This document shows positions 46,938 through 56,286 of a stretch of 64,000 nucleotides of DNA, in pieces. The translations under genes were made by a program, and so were the position numbers. Numbering within the stretch: position 1 is the stretch's first letter; each line of letters begins with the position of its first letter. Source of the DNA: Actinomycetota bacterium (GTDB lineage Bacteria > Actinomycetota > Actinomycetes > Mycobacteriales > JACQDL01); the NCBI GenBank assembly GCA_016201065.1, contig JACQDL010000044.1, forward strand, positions 30,189-94,188, given 5' to 3'. The notes under the pieces are model-generated. The model did not search any database. It was not told the DNA's origin and saw only the letters and a list, made by a program, of their open reading frames with translations.

Positions 46938-48614
46938 ATGTCCGAGTTCGCCCACACCGACCTGCTCCCGCTCGGCCCGGACGAGACGCCGTACCGGCTG
47001 CTCACGACCGACGGAGTGAGCACGTTCGAGGCCGGGGGGCGCACCTTCCTCCAGGTCGAGCCGGAGCTGCTGCGGCGGCTGACCCGGGAGGCGATGCGTG
47101 AGATCGCCCACTTCCTGCGGCCGGGGCATCTCGGCCAGCTCCGGGCGATCATCGACGACCCGGAGGCCTCCGGAAATGACCGGTTCGTCGCGCTCGACCT
47201 GCTGAAGAACGCCTGCGTGTCCGCTGGCGGGGTGCTGCCGATGTGCCAGGACACCGGCACCGCGATCGTGCTGGGCAAGAAGGGCGAGCGGGTGCTGACC
47301 GGTGGGCCGGGCAACGCGGTCACCGACGAGGAGGCCATCGCGCACGGTGTGTACGACGCCTACACCACGCTCAACCTGCGCTACTCCCAGCTCGCACCGC
47401 TGACGATGTGGGAGGAGCGCAACACCGGCACCAACCTGCCGGCCCAGATCGAGATCCTCGCCACCCACGACGCGACGTACCGGCTGCTGTTCATGGCGAA
47501 GGGCGGCGGAAGCGCCAACAAGTCCTTCCTCTACCAGGAGACCAAGGCGCTGCTGAACCCGGCCGCGATGCGCCGCTTCTTGGACGAGAAGCTGCGCTCC
47601 CTCGGTACGGCGGCCTGCCCGCCGTACCACCTGGCCATCGTGATCGGCGGGACGAGCGCCGAGCACGCGCTGAAGACCGCGAAGCTGGCCAGCGCGCGGT
47701 ACCTCGACGGACTCCCGACCTCCGGCTCCCCGCTCGGCCACGGCTTCCGGGACCTCGACCTCGAAGCGGAGGTGCTCGGGCTGACCCGGGAGTTCGGCAT
47801 CGGTGCGCAGTTCGGCGGCAAGTACTTCTGCCACGACGTACGGGTGATCCGGCTGCCCAGGCACGGCGCGTCCTGCCCGGTGGCGATCGCGGTCAGCTGC
47901 TCCGCCGACCGGCAGGCGCTCGCCAAGATCACCGCCGAGGGGGTGTTCCTGGAGCAGCTCGAACACGACCCGGCACGGTTCCTGCCGGCGACCGGCCTTG
48001 AGGAGCTCGACGGCGAGGTGGTCCGGATCGATCTGTCCCGGCCGATGGCGGAGATCCGCGCGGAACTGTCCAAGCACCCGGTCAAGACCCGGCTATCGCT
48101 GACCGGCCCGCTGGTGGTGGCCCGCGACATCGCCCACGCCAAGATCAAGGAGCGGCTGGACGCGGGCGAGCCGATGCCGGCGTACCTGCGCGACCACGCG
48201 GTGTACTACGCCGGCCCGGCGAAGACGCCGGAGGGGTACCCCAGCGGCTCCTTCGGCCCGACCACGGCCGGCCGGATGGACTCCTACGTCGAGGCGTTCC
48301 AGGCCGCGGGCGGGTCGCTGGTGATGCTGGCCAAGGGCAACCGGTCGGCGCAGGTGACCGACGCCTGCCAGCGGCACGGCGGCTTCTACCTCGGCTCGGT
48401 CGGCGGGCCGGCCGCCCGGCTGGCCCAGGACTGCATCAAGCGGGTGGAGGTCCTGGAGTACGCCGAGCTGGGCATGGAGGCCGTCTGGAAGATCGAGGTG
48501 GAGGACTTCCCGGCGTTCATCGTGGTGGACGACAAGGGCACCGACTTCTTCGCCGACACGACCCGACCGATCACCCTCACGATCGGTCGGCGGCCGGAGC
48601 CGGACGTGCGGTGA
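46938..48614 (+). CDS. Fumarate hydratase, class I (iron-sulfur)
   Basis: A protein of 558 residues, the oxygen-sensitive 4Fe-4S fumarase, interconverting fumarate and malate in the TCA cycle. The N-terminal cluster domain has [10 protein letters not shown] and [14 protein letters not shown]; further cluster cysteines are in [18 protein letters not shown]. The C-terminal beta domain begins [15 protein letters not shown] and carries [19 protein letters not shown]. tuberculosis has a class II fumarase at the matching locus, so the position is kept but the enzyme type differs. ATG 46938 is the start. Confidence 0.92.
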   Translation: MSEFAHTDLLPLGPDETPYRLLTTDGVSTFEAGGRTFLQVEPELLRRLTREAMREIAHFLRPGHLGQLRAIIDDPEASGNDRFVALDLLKNACVSAGGVLPMCQDTGTAIVLGKKGERVLTGGPGNAVTDEEAIAHGVYDAYTTLNLRYSQLAPLTMWEERNTGTNLPAQIEILATHDATYRLLFMAKGGGSANKSFLYQETKALLNPAAMRRFLDEKLRSLGTAACPPYHLAIVIGGTSAEHALKTAKLASARYLDGLPTSGSPLGHGFRDLDLEAEVLGLTREFGIGAQFGGKYFCHDVRVIRLPRHGASCPVAIAVSCSADRQALAKITAEGVFLEQLEHDPARFLPATGLEELDGEVVRIDLSRPMAEIRAELSKHPVKTRLSLTGPLVVARDIAHAKIKERLDAGEPMPAYLRDHAVYYAGPAKTPEGYPSGSFGPTTAGRMDSYVEAFQAAGGSLVMLAKGNRSAQVTDACQRHGGFYLGSVGGPAARLAQDCIKRVEVLEYAELGMEAVWKIEVEDFPAFIVVDDKGTDFFADTTRPITLTIGRRPEPDVR

Positions 48615-48635
48615 CCCGCGCCGGTGCGCGGTGGC

Positions 48636-51392
48636 TCACGCCGCCAGCTGGGTGGCCCGCTCGGCCAGCACCCGCTCGGCGGCGGTGTCGCCGTCACGCC
48701 CGCGGACGGCGGTCACCAGGTCGTGCCAGAGCAGGTCAGACAGCGGCTCCACCCGCAGCCCCGCCCGGGCAGCCGCGACCGCGCCGTCGAAGGCCCGGCG
48801 GACGAGATAGCGCTGGGCGAGCCGGTGCGCGACATCGACCACGTAGGCGGGCAGCTCCCGGGCGACCGGTTGCCGGTGCAGCCAGCTGTACCGCCGCGGC
48901 AGATGTGGCTCGGCGAGCGGCCCGCGAGCCAGCTCCAGGGCGCGCAGCAGCGCCTCCTCCTCGTCGCGCTGCGCGAGGGCGACGAACAGGTGCCAGTCGA
49001 GCTGCACGTCCGGGGAAAGCGCCAGCTTCCCGTCAACGAAGCGGAGCCGCGGGGCGCCGGCCCCGTCAAGACCGAGCCAGCGCTGCAACCGGTCCAGGGA
49101 GGCGTCCCGCTCCGCTTCGGTGACGCCGTACGGCCAGACCGCGGCGGCGAGCCGGCGCGGGGTGACCGGCCCGGCCAGCGCCAGGAAGCTCAAGATCTCG
49201 ACCGCGAGCGGAGTACCCGGCGCCAGCGACTCCCCGCCCTCGGCCGCCGGTTCCCCGAAGATCCGCACCCGCACGCCGGCCGGGGCGTCCGGGTCCACCG
49301 GCCGCGGGAGCGCGGGCGCGATGGCCTCCGGCTGCACCGGCAGCAGCGTGACGTCGGCGGGCCCGGCGCCGATGGTCGCCGGCCGCGCGGCGGCGGCCCG
49401 CTCCGCGGCGACGGTGGCGTCGGCCTCCGCCCGGAGCAGCCGCGCCAGCGCGGCGTAGCTGCGTGGGGAGAGCTGCTGCGCGCCGACCGTGAGACCCAGC
49501 ACGCCGGTGCCCAGGATGCCGTCCTCGCCCACGGCGAACCGCCAGCGGGCGGCGGGGACCGCGCCAGCGACCAGGATCCCGAGCGGGGCGCCATGTCCGG
49601 CCCGCGCCCAGGCGGCCAGCTCCGCGAGCTCGTCCGCCGGCGGCGGGCTGGCCAGCACGACGAACTCCGGTGTCACCGGGCCACCCCGGATGCCGCGGAG
49701 CCGGCCGGTGAGCACCGAGTCGACGCCCGCGACCGCCAGCTCCTGGCGTCCCTCGGAGAGCCTGCCCGTGACCTCCTCCAGCACCTCAGCCAGGGTGTCC
49801 ACGCACCGCAGGCGGCTGGGGTTCAGCGGCGCCAGCGCATCGCCGAACCCGACCAGGGTCACGTTCATCTCGTCCGACCACGGGTTGGTGACCAGCTCGA
49901 CGGCGGCGGCGGCGACCACGGAGCGGGCGGCGTCACGGCCGCCCTCCACACAGATGACACCGCCGGCCGCCTCCAGATCGACCAGCACCCGACCACGACC
50001 GTCGCCGCCGACACTCACCAGCCCAGGCAACGGTGCCGCCACCCCGCCGAGCGGCGGCAACGGCACGTCCCTCGGCAGCGCCCACCGGCCGCCCCCGTCC
50101 TCGACCAGGAACGGCGCCGGAGCCTGCTGCTGCGGCACCGCGAGCAGGAGCTCCAACCGGTCGGCCGAGATCCGGGCGGCGTAGATCTCCGGCACTGGCC
50201 GGTCGTCCGCCGCGAGGCCGTGTGCCAGCAGCCGCAGTGCCCCATCGATGAACCGGGCGGACGCCGGGTCGGCGCCGATCCGCACCGCCGTCTCGACCCC
50301 GGTGGCCTCGTCGTCGGGCTGGGCGACCGGACCTCCGGCGTACCGGGCGATGGAGCGCCGCCGTCGCAGCGCGACCAGCAGCTCAAGCAAGCCGGCCGCC
50401 AGCAGCTCGGCACCGACCAGGTCCCATGGGATGTCCGGCGACCGTTCCGGCACCTCCGTCGAGCGGCCACCGATGCTTCCCGGCGCTGGCGCCGTGATGC
50501 TGGCGGGCTGCCCGACGGCCGCGGGCGCCGTGCTGGCCGACTGGACGCCGGCTGGTGCGGCTGCCCCGGCCAGCGGTCCCGCACCACCGATCTCGATCAA
50601 CCCCGCGCCATGCGCGTCCGCCGGCAGCACGAGCGTCCACCCCGGCATGATCAGGCTCTCCAGGGTCAGCCGCTGCCCGTCGGGCTGGAGCCGTCCCTCG
50701 TTGAGCTGGAAGATCTCCCGGTAGCGGGTGCCCGAGCCGAGGTACCGCTCGGCAACCCCCCAGAGGCTGTCGTGGTGCTGGCCGTCCGGCGGCATGACGA
50801 TGCAGGTCTTGGTGGACGTGACGGGCACGGCGGTCCTGCTGGCGGCGTCGGTCACCGTCGTGGATCCGGTCGCCCGCTCGACCCGTGCCTTCCCGGCGGC
50901 GACGGTCGCACCGGTTGCGGTGGTCGTCCCGGCGGCGTGCGCGGCCACCGCGCTGGCGCGGGTCACCGGACCGGAGGGCAGCGGTGCCGCGTGCAGGCCG
51001 CGGCTGCTGGTCGCCAGCAGCAGCATGGCGGCCACCAGACGGCGGGCGAAGTCCTGCTGCGCCGAGCTCGCGAACGGCACCCGCCATGGCAGGCCGGTGC
51101 CCCGAACGCCGGCCACGAGCTCGACCAGCAGGCAGGACGACAGCTGCACCCAGGCCAGCCAGACCACGCACGCGATCAACTTGACGACGAAGTCGCTGGA
51201 CTGCCGCGCGGTGAACAGGTTCGACCCGGACACCCGCGGCAGCGGGTTGCCGATGACCATCAGCAGCGCGACCGGCGCGCCCCCGACGATCAGGGCGAGC
51301 AGCAGTCCGGCGGCCAGCCCCCGAGCCGCGTCGGCGCGGCGACGGGACCGGCGTCGGGTCCGCCCGGGTACGCCCGGCAGTGGTTTGGTCAC
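48636..51392 (-). CDS. Membrane-bound LysM and BTAD-domain regulator
   Basis: A protein of 918 residues. Three hydrophobic helices lie in the first 130 residues (GLAAGLLLALIVGGAPVALL, KLIACVVWLAWVQLSSCLLV, and VAAMLLLA). A LysM-like domain follows (about 205-258, SLWGVAERYLGSGTRYREIF), then a long Ala/Pro-rich middle with another transmembrane-like segment near 310, and a C-terminal BTAD helical-repeat region (LDWHLFVALAQRDEEEALLR, then YVVDVAHRLAQRY) behind a winged-helix part (EILSFLALAGPVTPRRLAAA). It is last in the Tad pilus operon and may sense wall or pilus state. GTG 51392 is preferred to GTG 51455. Confidence 0.75.
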   Translation of the reverse strand: MTKPLPGVPGRTRRRSRRRADAARGLAAGLLLALIVGGAPVALLMVIGNPLPRVSGSNLFTARQSSDFVVKLIACVVWLAWVQLSSCLLVELVAGVRGTGLPWRVPFASSAQQDFARRLVAAMLLLATSSRGLHAAPLPSGPVTRASAVAAHAAGTTTATGATVAAGKARVERATGSTTVTDAASRTAVPVTSTKTCIVMPPDGQHHDSLWGVAERYLGSGTRYREIFQLNEGRLQPDGQRLTLESLIMPGWTLVLPADAHGAGLIEIGGAGPLAGAAAPAGVQSASTAPAAVGQPASITAPAPGSIGGRSTEVPERSPDIPWDLVGAELLAAGLLELLVALRRRRSIARYAGGPVAQPDDEATGVETAVRIGADPASARFIDGALRLLAHGLAADDRPVPEIYAARISADRLELLLAVPQQQAPAPFLVEDGGGRWALPRDVPLPPLGGVAAPLPGLVSVGGDGRGRVLVDLEAAGGVICVEGGRDAARSVVAAAAVELVTNPWSDEMNVTLVGFGDALAPLNPSRLRCVDTLAEVLEEVTGRLSEGRQELAVAGVDSVLTGRLRGIRGGPVTPEFVVLASPPPADELAELAAWARAGHGAPLGILVAGAVPAARWRFAVGEDGILGTGVLGLTVGAQQLSPRSYAALARLLRAEADATVAAERAAAARPATIGAGPADVTLLPVQPEAIAPALPRPVDPDAPAGVRVRIFGEPAAEGGESLAPGTPLAVEILSFLALAGPVTPRRLAAAVWPYGVTEAERDASLDRLQRWLGLDGAGAPRLRFVDGKLALSPDVQLDWHLFVALAQRDEEEALLRALELARGPLAEPHLPRRYSWLHRQPVARELPAYVVDVAHRLAQRYLVRRAFDGAVAAARAGLRVEPLSDLLWHDLVTAVRGRDGDTAAERVLAERATQLAA

Positions 51393-51458
51393 TGGTCCGC
51401 CAGCCTTCCGTCTACTCCCGAGCCTTGTGAACCCACCAGGCCACCGAATTGTCACATA

Positions 51459-51902
51459 TCAGTTACTGACGTAGGTATAGGCTGATTGCGTTGCTTCGAC
51501 CGTGATCTGGCGAAACCCCACGGCGCCGAGAAATGCCGTGTCGACCCGGTAGCGCACCCGCACCGTGACCCGGGTGATCGTCTGCGACCCGCTCACCGAG
51601 ACGTCGCCGGGATCGGCCGAGAGCAGCAGCGCGCCCGGCAGGTTCGCCTGCAGGTACTCATGGGCGCGCAGGTAGGCCACGTCCGGCCACACCACGCACC
51701 GGCCGGCCTGCTGGCGAAGGATCGCTGGATCGCAGTCGCTCGCGGCGGCCCGGGCCGCCTCCGCCGCCGCGTTCTTCGCGGTCAGCCGGGCGTCGATGGC
51801 CCGGCCACCGTCCAGCACCAGGCCGAAGAGCAGGAACAGCGGCAACGCCATGATCGCCACGAACGCCGCCGACGACCCCCGCTCGCCGTTCGCGCGGCTC
51901 AC
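51459..51902 (-). CDS. TadE/TadG-like pseudopilin, C-terminal gene of the pilus cluster
   Basis: A protein of 147 residues. RANGERGSSAAFVAIMALPL is the usual charged start plus hydrophobic helix of Tad pseudopilins, with a small cysteine pair further on (DCDPAIL...GRCVVW). GTG 51902 overlaps the stop of the preceding gene (GTGA). The role is assembly or tip of the Flp pilus. It precedes the LysM/BTAD gene by 66 bases. Confidence 0.8.
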   Translation of the reverse strand: MSRANGERGSSAAFVAIMALPLFLLFGLVLDGGRAIDARLTAKNAAAEAARAAASDCDPAILRQQAGRCVVWPDVAYLRAHEYLQANLPGALLLSADPGDVSVSGSQTITRVTVRVRYRVDTAFLGAVGFRQITVEATQSAYTYVSN

Positions 51903-52381
51903 CCTGCCACCCCACCCACGGAGACCGGGGCCTGCCGGTACAGGTCAACCCGGGACACCACGCTGCGGGTGAGTTGGCGGCTACCCAGGATCACCAGCTG
52001 GACCCGGCAGCTCACCGTCGCGGTCACCGGATCGCCGGGCCGGATGGCCTGGTTCGCCGGGTCGGGGACGAGGGTCAGCCGCGGCTCACCCGCGCAGCTC
52101 ACACCGGCCGAAGAGAGGATGCTCCGCACCGCGGCGACCGCGGCGTCATGGGCCGACATCGTCGTGTTGTGGTTGATGCTCACCGCCCGGGCGGCGTCCT
52201 GGGCGGCCGACTCCAGCCGGGCGTTCGCCCAGGTCAACCGGCCCGCATCGATGAGAACGGTAAGGAAGGCGATCAGCACCGGCGCCAGGATCGCCAGCTC
52301 GACAGCGAGCGAGCCGCGCTCGCCGCCATGCCTGGCACGCCTGGCACGCCCGGCTCGCTTCGCTCTCCGCCACCATCGCAT
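51899..52381 (-). CDS. TadE-like pseudopilin
   Basis: A protein of 160 residues. After a very basic start with a small repeat (AKRAGRARRARHGGER), GSLAVELAILAPVLIAFLTV is the TadE-type hydrophobic helix with Glu at the fifth position. A later disulfide-like pair lies in VSCAGEPRL and VSCRVQL. ATG 52381 is two bases after the previous stop, so it is coupled. It belongs to the minor-pilin set of the Tad cluster. Confidence 0.8.
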   Translation of the reverse strand: MRWWRRAKRAGRARRARHGGERGSLAVELAILAPVLIAFLTVLIDAGRLTWANARLESAAQDAARAVSINHNTTMSAHDAAVAAVRSILSSAGVSCAGEPRLTLVPDPANQAIRPGDPVTATVSCRVQLVILGSRQLTRSVVSRVDLYRQAPVSVGGVAG

Positions 52382-52383
52382 GA

Positions 52384-52851
52384 TCAGTTCGTCCCTGGAT
52401 TCTTGAAGATCTCGATCGGTCCGCTGGACTGGGCCCGGACCCGCATGTGCAGGAACGGAACCAGGTTCGCCGAGGTGCCCTCGACCGTCACCATGAGCTG
52501 GTTGTATCCACCGACCACCGAAGCCCGCACCGTGATCGGGCCACGCAGGAAGCTGTGGTTCGGATCGAGCGCGGCGATGGACCGATCCGCCCCGGCCTGG
52601 GCCAGGGTCTGCAACTCCGACTGCGACGGCAGCTGCTGCGCGGCGGGGTCGTTGATCGCCGACGCGGTGAGCTGCGCCGATCGCGCCGCACGGGAGGAGT
52701 CCTCGGCGACCGACTGGGCCACACTGCGGGCGTAGTAGTACATGCCGGCCTGGATGATGAGAAACGTCAGCAGCAGGAACGCCGGCGTGAGGAGGGCATA
52801 CTCCACGGCGCTCGCGCCACGCTCCCCGCGCCGCACCAGCCCGATCCACAT
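52384..52851 (-). CDS. tadE: TadE-family pseudopilin
   Basis: A protein of 155 residues. RGERGASAVEYALLTPAFLL is a classical TadE helix: small residues, then the conserved Glu of the pilin-type helix, then leucines. The rest (SQSELQTLAQAGADRSIAAL onward) is extracellular. ATG 52851 is seven bases after the pilin gene stop. Together with the following two genes it should form the minor pilins. Confidence 0.82.
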   Translation of the reverse strand: MWIGLVRRGERGASAVEYALLTPAFLLLTFLIIQAGMYYYARSVAQSVAEDSSRAARSAQLTASAINDPAAQQLPSQSELQTLAQAGADRSIAALDPNHSFLRGPITVRASVVGGYNQLMVTVEGTSANLVPFLHMRVRAQSSGPIEIFKNPGTN

Positions 52852-52858
52852 GGGCTGC

Positions 52859-53098
52859 TCAGCCGCCGACGCCCGTGTCGGGCAGATCCTGGTTGATCTT
52901 GGCGGCCCCGGCCCGGATCTTGATCATGATCAGTGCGCCGATGCCGATCGCGGCCGCCACGGTGATCCCGGCGATGACCGCCCACTCCACTGCCGACGCG
53001 CCGCGCTCGCTGCGCCGCCGCAGCGGCTCCAGGCGCAGGTGGGTATATGCCATCAGGTACGCGACCAGTGGGTGGCTCAGCAGCCTCATCCTCGACAC
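52859..53098 (-). CDS. flp: Flp-type IVb pilin
   Basis: A protein of 79 residues. Residues about 30-60 (SERGASAVEWAVIAGITVAA and AIGIGALIMIKIRAG) match Flp pilin helices with the conserved Glu. The leader before it is longer than normal (about 33 residues), holding VAYLMAYTHLRLEPLRRR; the prepilin cleavage site RGA/SAVEW is inferred. GGGAGG lies about eight bases before ATG 53098. This would be the main structural subunit of the pilus. Confidence 0.82.
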   Translation of the reverse strand: MSRMRLLSHPLVAYLMAYTHLRLEPLRRRSERGASAVEWAVIAGITVAAAIGIGALIMIKIRAGAAKINQDLPDTGVGG

Positions 53099-53158
53099 CT
53101 CCCTGCACAGGGCCTCGCGAGCGGCTCCCGCGCGTCGTGACCCGGTGACGATGAGCGT

Positions 53159-54082
53159 TCATTGGTTGGCGGAAAATATGGAATAAATCGCAGGATAGGC
53201 CAAAAATAGGAGAAATCCGAAGGTGATCACAAGCTGGGCGACCAGCATCGACTGCGAGCGCTCAGCCGCCTTGCCTTCCAGCTCCGCCAGCTCCCGGCGG
53301 CGGAGCGTGGCGGAGCGGGCGGTCAGCGACTGCCGCACCTTGGCGCCGTCATCCGCGACCAGGGTCAGCGCCGCGGACAGGTCGCGCAGCTCGTCGATGT
53401 CCAGCTCGTCGCCCAACCGACCGAGGGCGGCCCACGGGGTCAGCCCCTGCATCCGCGCGAAGGACAGGGTGTCCCGGATCCTGGCGAACGGCCAGCCGCC
53501 ACCCACCTGAGCCGCCGAGGACAGAGATTCCGGGACACCGCGACCACCCGCGAGGTTCATCGAGACCAGGTCCAGGAACGAGCCGACCGCGTGCCGGAAG
53601 TCCCGGCGCTTGACCGCCGCCTCGGAGCGGAGCGCGGCCAGCGGGATCACCGCGAAGAGCACCGCGAGGATCAGGCCAACCCCGAGCGGCAATGCCGGCC
53701 CGGCGCCGAACCCGAAGGCCATCAGCATGCCGATGAACGTCGGACCGAACGCCAGGCCGAGGGTGGCGACCACCACCGTGGTGGCCAGAAAGCCCTCCAT
53801 CGACCGGCCGAGGACCGCCAGGTCGGACTGGACCGAGTCCAGCCCAACACCCCGGCCGGTGAGCTCCAGCTCGACCCGGGCGCCGAGCTTGCGCCGCCAT
53901 GGTGACAACCCCTCCGCCCGGATCGACGCCGAGATGGACTGCGTCGCCTCGCCGCGGGATGCCTCCAACCGGGCCAGGGTGACCGCGAGGCTCGGCCGGG
54001 CCGGACGCAGCGCCAGGAACAGGACGAAGAACCCGAGCCCGGCCAGCGCTCCGGCGAGCATCGGCAGTGCCGCGCCACTCAT
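53159..54082 (-). CDS. tadC: Tad secretion platform protein TadC
   Basis: A protein of 307 residues of the type II secretion F family. A first helix (AGALAGLGFFVLFLALRP), a middle pair (ATTVVVATLGLAFGPTFIGM, PLGVGLILAVLFAVIPLAAL) and a last helix (LVAQLVITFGFLLFLAYPAI) frame the T2SSF domain (FRHAVGSFLDLVSMNLAGGR). ATG 54082 overlaps the tadB stop (ATGA). With TadB it forms the inner-membrane platform on which TadA acts. Confidence 0.88.
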   Translation of the reverse strand: MSGAALPMLAGALAGLGFFVLFLALRPARPSLAVTLARLEASRGEATQSISASIRAEGLSPWRRKLGARVELELTGRGVGLDSVQSDLAVLGRSMEGFLATTVVVATLGLAFGPTFIGMLMAFGFGAGPALPLGVGLILAVLFAVIPLAALRSEAAVKRRDFRHAVGSFLDLVSMNLAGGRGVPESLSSAAQVGGGWPFARIRDTLSFARMQGLTPWAALGRLGDELDIDELRDLSAALTLVADDGAKVRQSLTARSATLRRRELAELEGKAAERSQSMLVAQLVITFGFLLFLAYPAIYSIFSANQ

Positions 54083-54981
54083 CGCTGCTCCTCCGGCACC
54101 ACGCCGGGCGGCAACGATCCGCTGGCCAACCGGCCGGTGAGGAACCGGCCCGGCACGTCGAAGTGCGCCAACCGGCGCAGCCACAGGAAGCCGCCGCCGA
54201 AGAGGGCGAACACCAGGCCCAGCACGACCTGGCCGGCGAAGCCGCTGTACGGCTCGACGTAGCTCCGGTTGAGCAGGGTGAGGCCGAGCACCACGGTCAG
54301 GGTGAGCCCGACGATGATCTGCACGCTGCGCCGGGTGGAGCGGCGGCTGGCATCGATCCGCTGGCGGATGTCGAGCTCCTCGCGGGCCGCCGCCGACAGC
54401 GCCCCGAGCACGTCACGCAACCCTGGCCCGCGCAGCCGGGCGTTGAGCACCAGGGCCGCGATGATCAGGTCGGCGGACGGGTCGTCGAGATCGTCGGCGA
54501 ACCTCATCAGCGCCCCGGGGAGCGGCTCACGGGTCCGTAACCGGTCGATGAGCAGGCCGAGCGGGCCACGGAGGACGGGCGGTGTGGCGTTGTACGTGGC
54601 GGGGATCGCCTGCTCCAACCCCACCGCGCCGGCGATGGTGTCGCGCAACGACTCGGTCCAGGTCGCCAGCGCCTCCAACCGCTCCATCTCGACCTTGGCG
54701 TGCCGCGTGCCGCCGAGCAGCGAGTTGCCGAAGTAGCCGAGGAGGAAGCCGGCGATGCCGGCGACCACCCACTGGGTGAGCACCAGGGTGATCACGGCGG
54801 CGGCCGCGCCGACCCCGATCTGCGGACCGATCGCGGTCAGCGACTCGCGGGACAGCCGCCCCGGCCGGGCGTCGTCGGAGGCCACCGGCGGGCGGCCGAT
54901 CAGCGCCTCGATCAGCGCGAAGATGCCCGCGCCGGCCAGACCGCCACCGAGCATCGCCAGCAGCGTGACGGAGTCGATCAT
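54079..54981 (-). CDS. tadB: Tad secretion platform protein TadB
   Basis: A protein of 300 residues, T2SSF family. Helices at the start (SVTLLAMLGGGLAGAGIFAL), near 70 (AAVITLVLTQWVVAGIAGFL) and at the end (VVLGLVFALFGGGFLWLRRL). The conserved GLEQAIPATYNATPP and LRDVLGALSAAAREELDIRQ region fits TadB. ATG 54981 overlaps the tadA stop by four bases. It pairs with TadC. Confidence 0.88.
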   Translation of the reverse strand: MIDSVTLLAMLGGGLAGAGIFALIEALIGRPPVASDDARPGRLSRESLTAIGPQIGVGAAAAVITLVLTQWVVAGIAGFLLGYFGNSLLGGTRHAKVEMERLEALATWTESLRDTIAGAVGLEQAIPATYNATPPVLRGPLGLLIDRLRTREPLPGALMRFADDLDDPSADLIIAALVLNARLRGPGLRDVLGALSAAAREELDIRQRIDASRRSTRRSVQIIVGLTLTVVLGLTLLNRSYVEPYSGFAGQVVLGLVFALFGGGFLWLRRLAHFDVPGRFLTGRLASGSLPPGVVPEEQR

Positions 54982-56282
54982 CCGGCCCACCGGCCGAAGG
55001 CGAGCGGCTCGTACCCAAAGGGGACGAGGTCGTCGATGGCCTGGATGGTGGCCGCCGGGGTGGCCCGACCGTCCGGGCCGGGCGCCCAGATCTCGCTGGA
55101 GACCACCCTGCCGTCGTGCCCGTTGACCTCCCGCACGCTGGAGACGAACCGGCGCAGCGTGCCGCCGTGCAGGTAGTCGTTGCGCCGCTCGACATAGATC
55201 ACGAAGTCGATCGCGCCGGCGATCAGCATGTGGGTCGCCTCGATCGGAAGCCGCTCCGCGGCCTGCAACGCGTACGTCGCGATCCGGTTGAACACCTCGG
55301 CCGAGCTGTTGGCGTGGATGGTCGACAGCGACCCGTCGTTGCCCTGGCTCATCGCGTTGAGCATGGTGACGATCTCGTCGCCGAGCACCTCGCCGACGAT
55401 CACTCGGGATGGGTTCATCCGCAGGCTGCGCCGCACCAGCTCGGCCATCGTGATCCAGCCACCGCCCTCGGAGTTGGGCAGCCGCTCCTCAAGGGCGACC
55501 ACGTTCGGGTGCAGGTCCGGGAACTGGTCCAGGCCGAGCTCCAGTGCCCGCTCGACGGTGATCAGCCGCTCGCCCGGCGGGATCTCGTTGGCCAGCGCAC
55601 GCAGCAGCGTCGTCTTCCCCGCGTTCGTCGAGCCGGCGACCATGATGTTCTTGCGGGCCGACACCGCGGCCCGCAGGAATGCCGCGAGCCCCTCGTCGAC
55701 CGTGCCGTTGCTGATCAGGTCGGTGAGGAAGACCCGCGGCAGCCGGGCCCGCCGGATGCTCACCGACGGCCTGGCGCAGACCTCCATCACCGCGCTCAAC
55801 CTCGACCCGTCCGGCAGCCGGAGGTCGAGCTCCGGGTTGGCGGTGTCGAACGGCCGGCTGGACAACCCGGAGTACGCCGCCAGCGTCTGGATCAGCTCGA
55901 CCAGCTCGTCATCGGACTCCGCAACCGGCTCGACCATCGCCTCGCGGCCGTCGCCCCAGCTCACGAACACCCGGTCGTGGCCGTTGATGTCGATGTTCTC
56001 CACGAGCTCGTCGTCCAGCAGCGGCTGCAACCGCCCGACTCCGTAGAGCGCCGCGTGCACCGCCTTGGCGAGCTCGCTCTCGTCCTCCGCGGCGGGCGGG
56101 ATGCGCCCCGCCTCCAGCTCCGACTTGGCGTGATCGGAGAGCGCGCGGGAGATCAGCGACCGGGCGTACTGCCGCTCGTCCTCCGGGGTCATGCTCAGCC
56201 CGAGGACGGCGCTGTCCCGACGCTCGGAGGCGAGCTTCTCGGCGACCTCGGTCCGTAGCCGGCGGACCAGGCTGTGATCCAT
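54978..56282 (-). CDS. tadA: Pilus assembly ATPase TadA/CpaF
   Basis: A protein of 434 residues, the secretion ATPase that drives pilin export and retraction. Walker A is GSTNAGKTT at residues 217-225, preceded by ARKNIMVA; the Asp-box ERALELGLDQFPDLHPNVVA and Walker B PSRVIVGEVLGDE follow, then a His-box (LSTIHANSSAEVF). The N-terminal domain (LYGVGRLQPLLDDELVENID) fits CpaF. ATG 56282 is four bases after the tadZ stop. All catalytic residues are present. Confidence 0.92.
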   Translation of the reverse strand: MDHSLVRRLRTEVAEKLASERRDSAVLGLSMTPEDERQYARSLISRALSDHAKSELEAGRIPPAAEDESELAKAVHAALYGVGRLQPLLDDELVENIDINGHDRVFVSWGDGREAMVEPVAESDDELVELIQTLAAYSGLSSRPFDTANPELDLRLPDGSRLSAVMEVCARPSVSIRRARLPRVFLTDLISNGTVDEGLAAFLRAAVSARKNIMVAGSTNAGKTTLLRALANEIPPGERLITVERALELGLDQFPDLHPNVVALEERLPNSEGGGWITMAELVRRSLRMNPSRVIVGEVLGDEIVTMLNAMSQGNDGSLSTIHANSSAEVFNRIATYALQAAERLPIEATHMLIAGAIDFVIYVERRNDYLHGGTLRRFVSSVREVNGHDGRVVSSEIWAPGPDGRATPAATIQAIDDLVPFGYEPLAFGRWAG

Positions 56283-56286
56283 CGGG

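Noticed and set aside
48624..51485. Open frame of 953 codons on the plus strand
   Set aside because: It mirrors the LysM/BTAD gene on the other strand; only the minus-strand frame has real domains and a fitting operon position.
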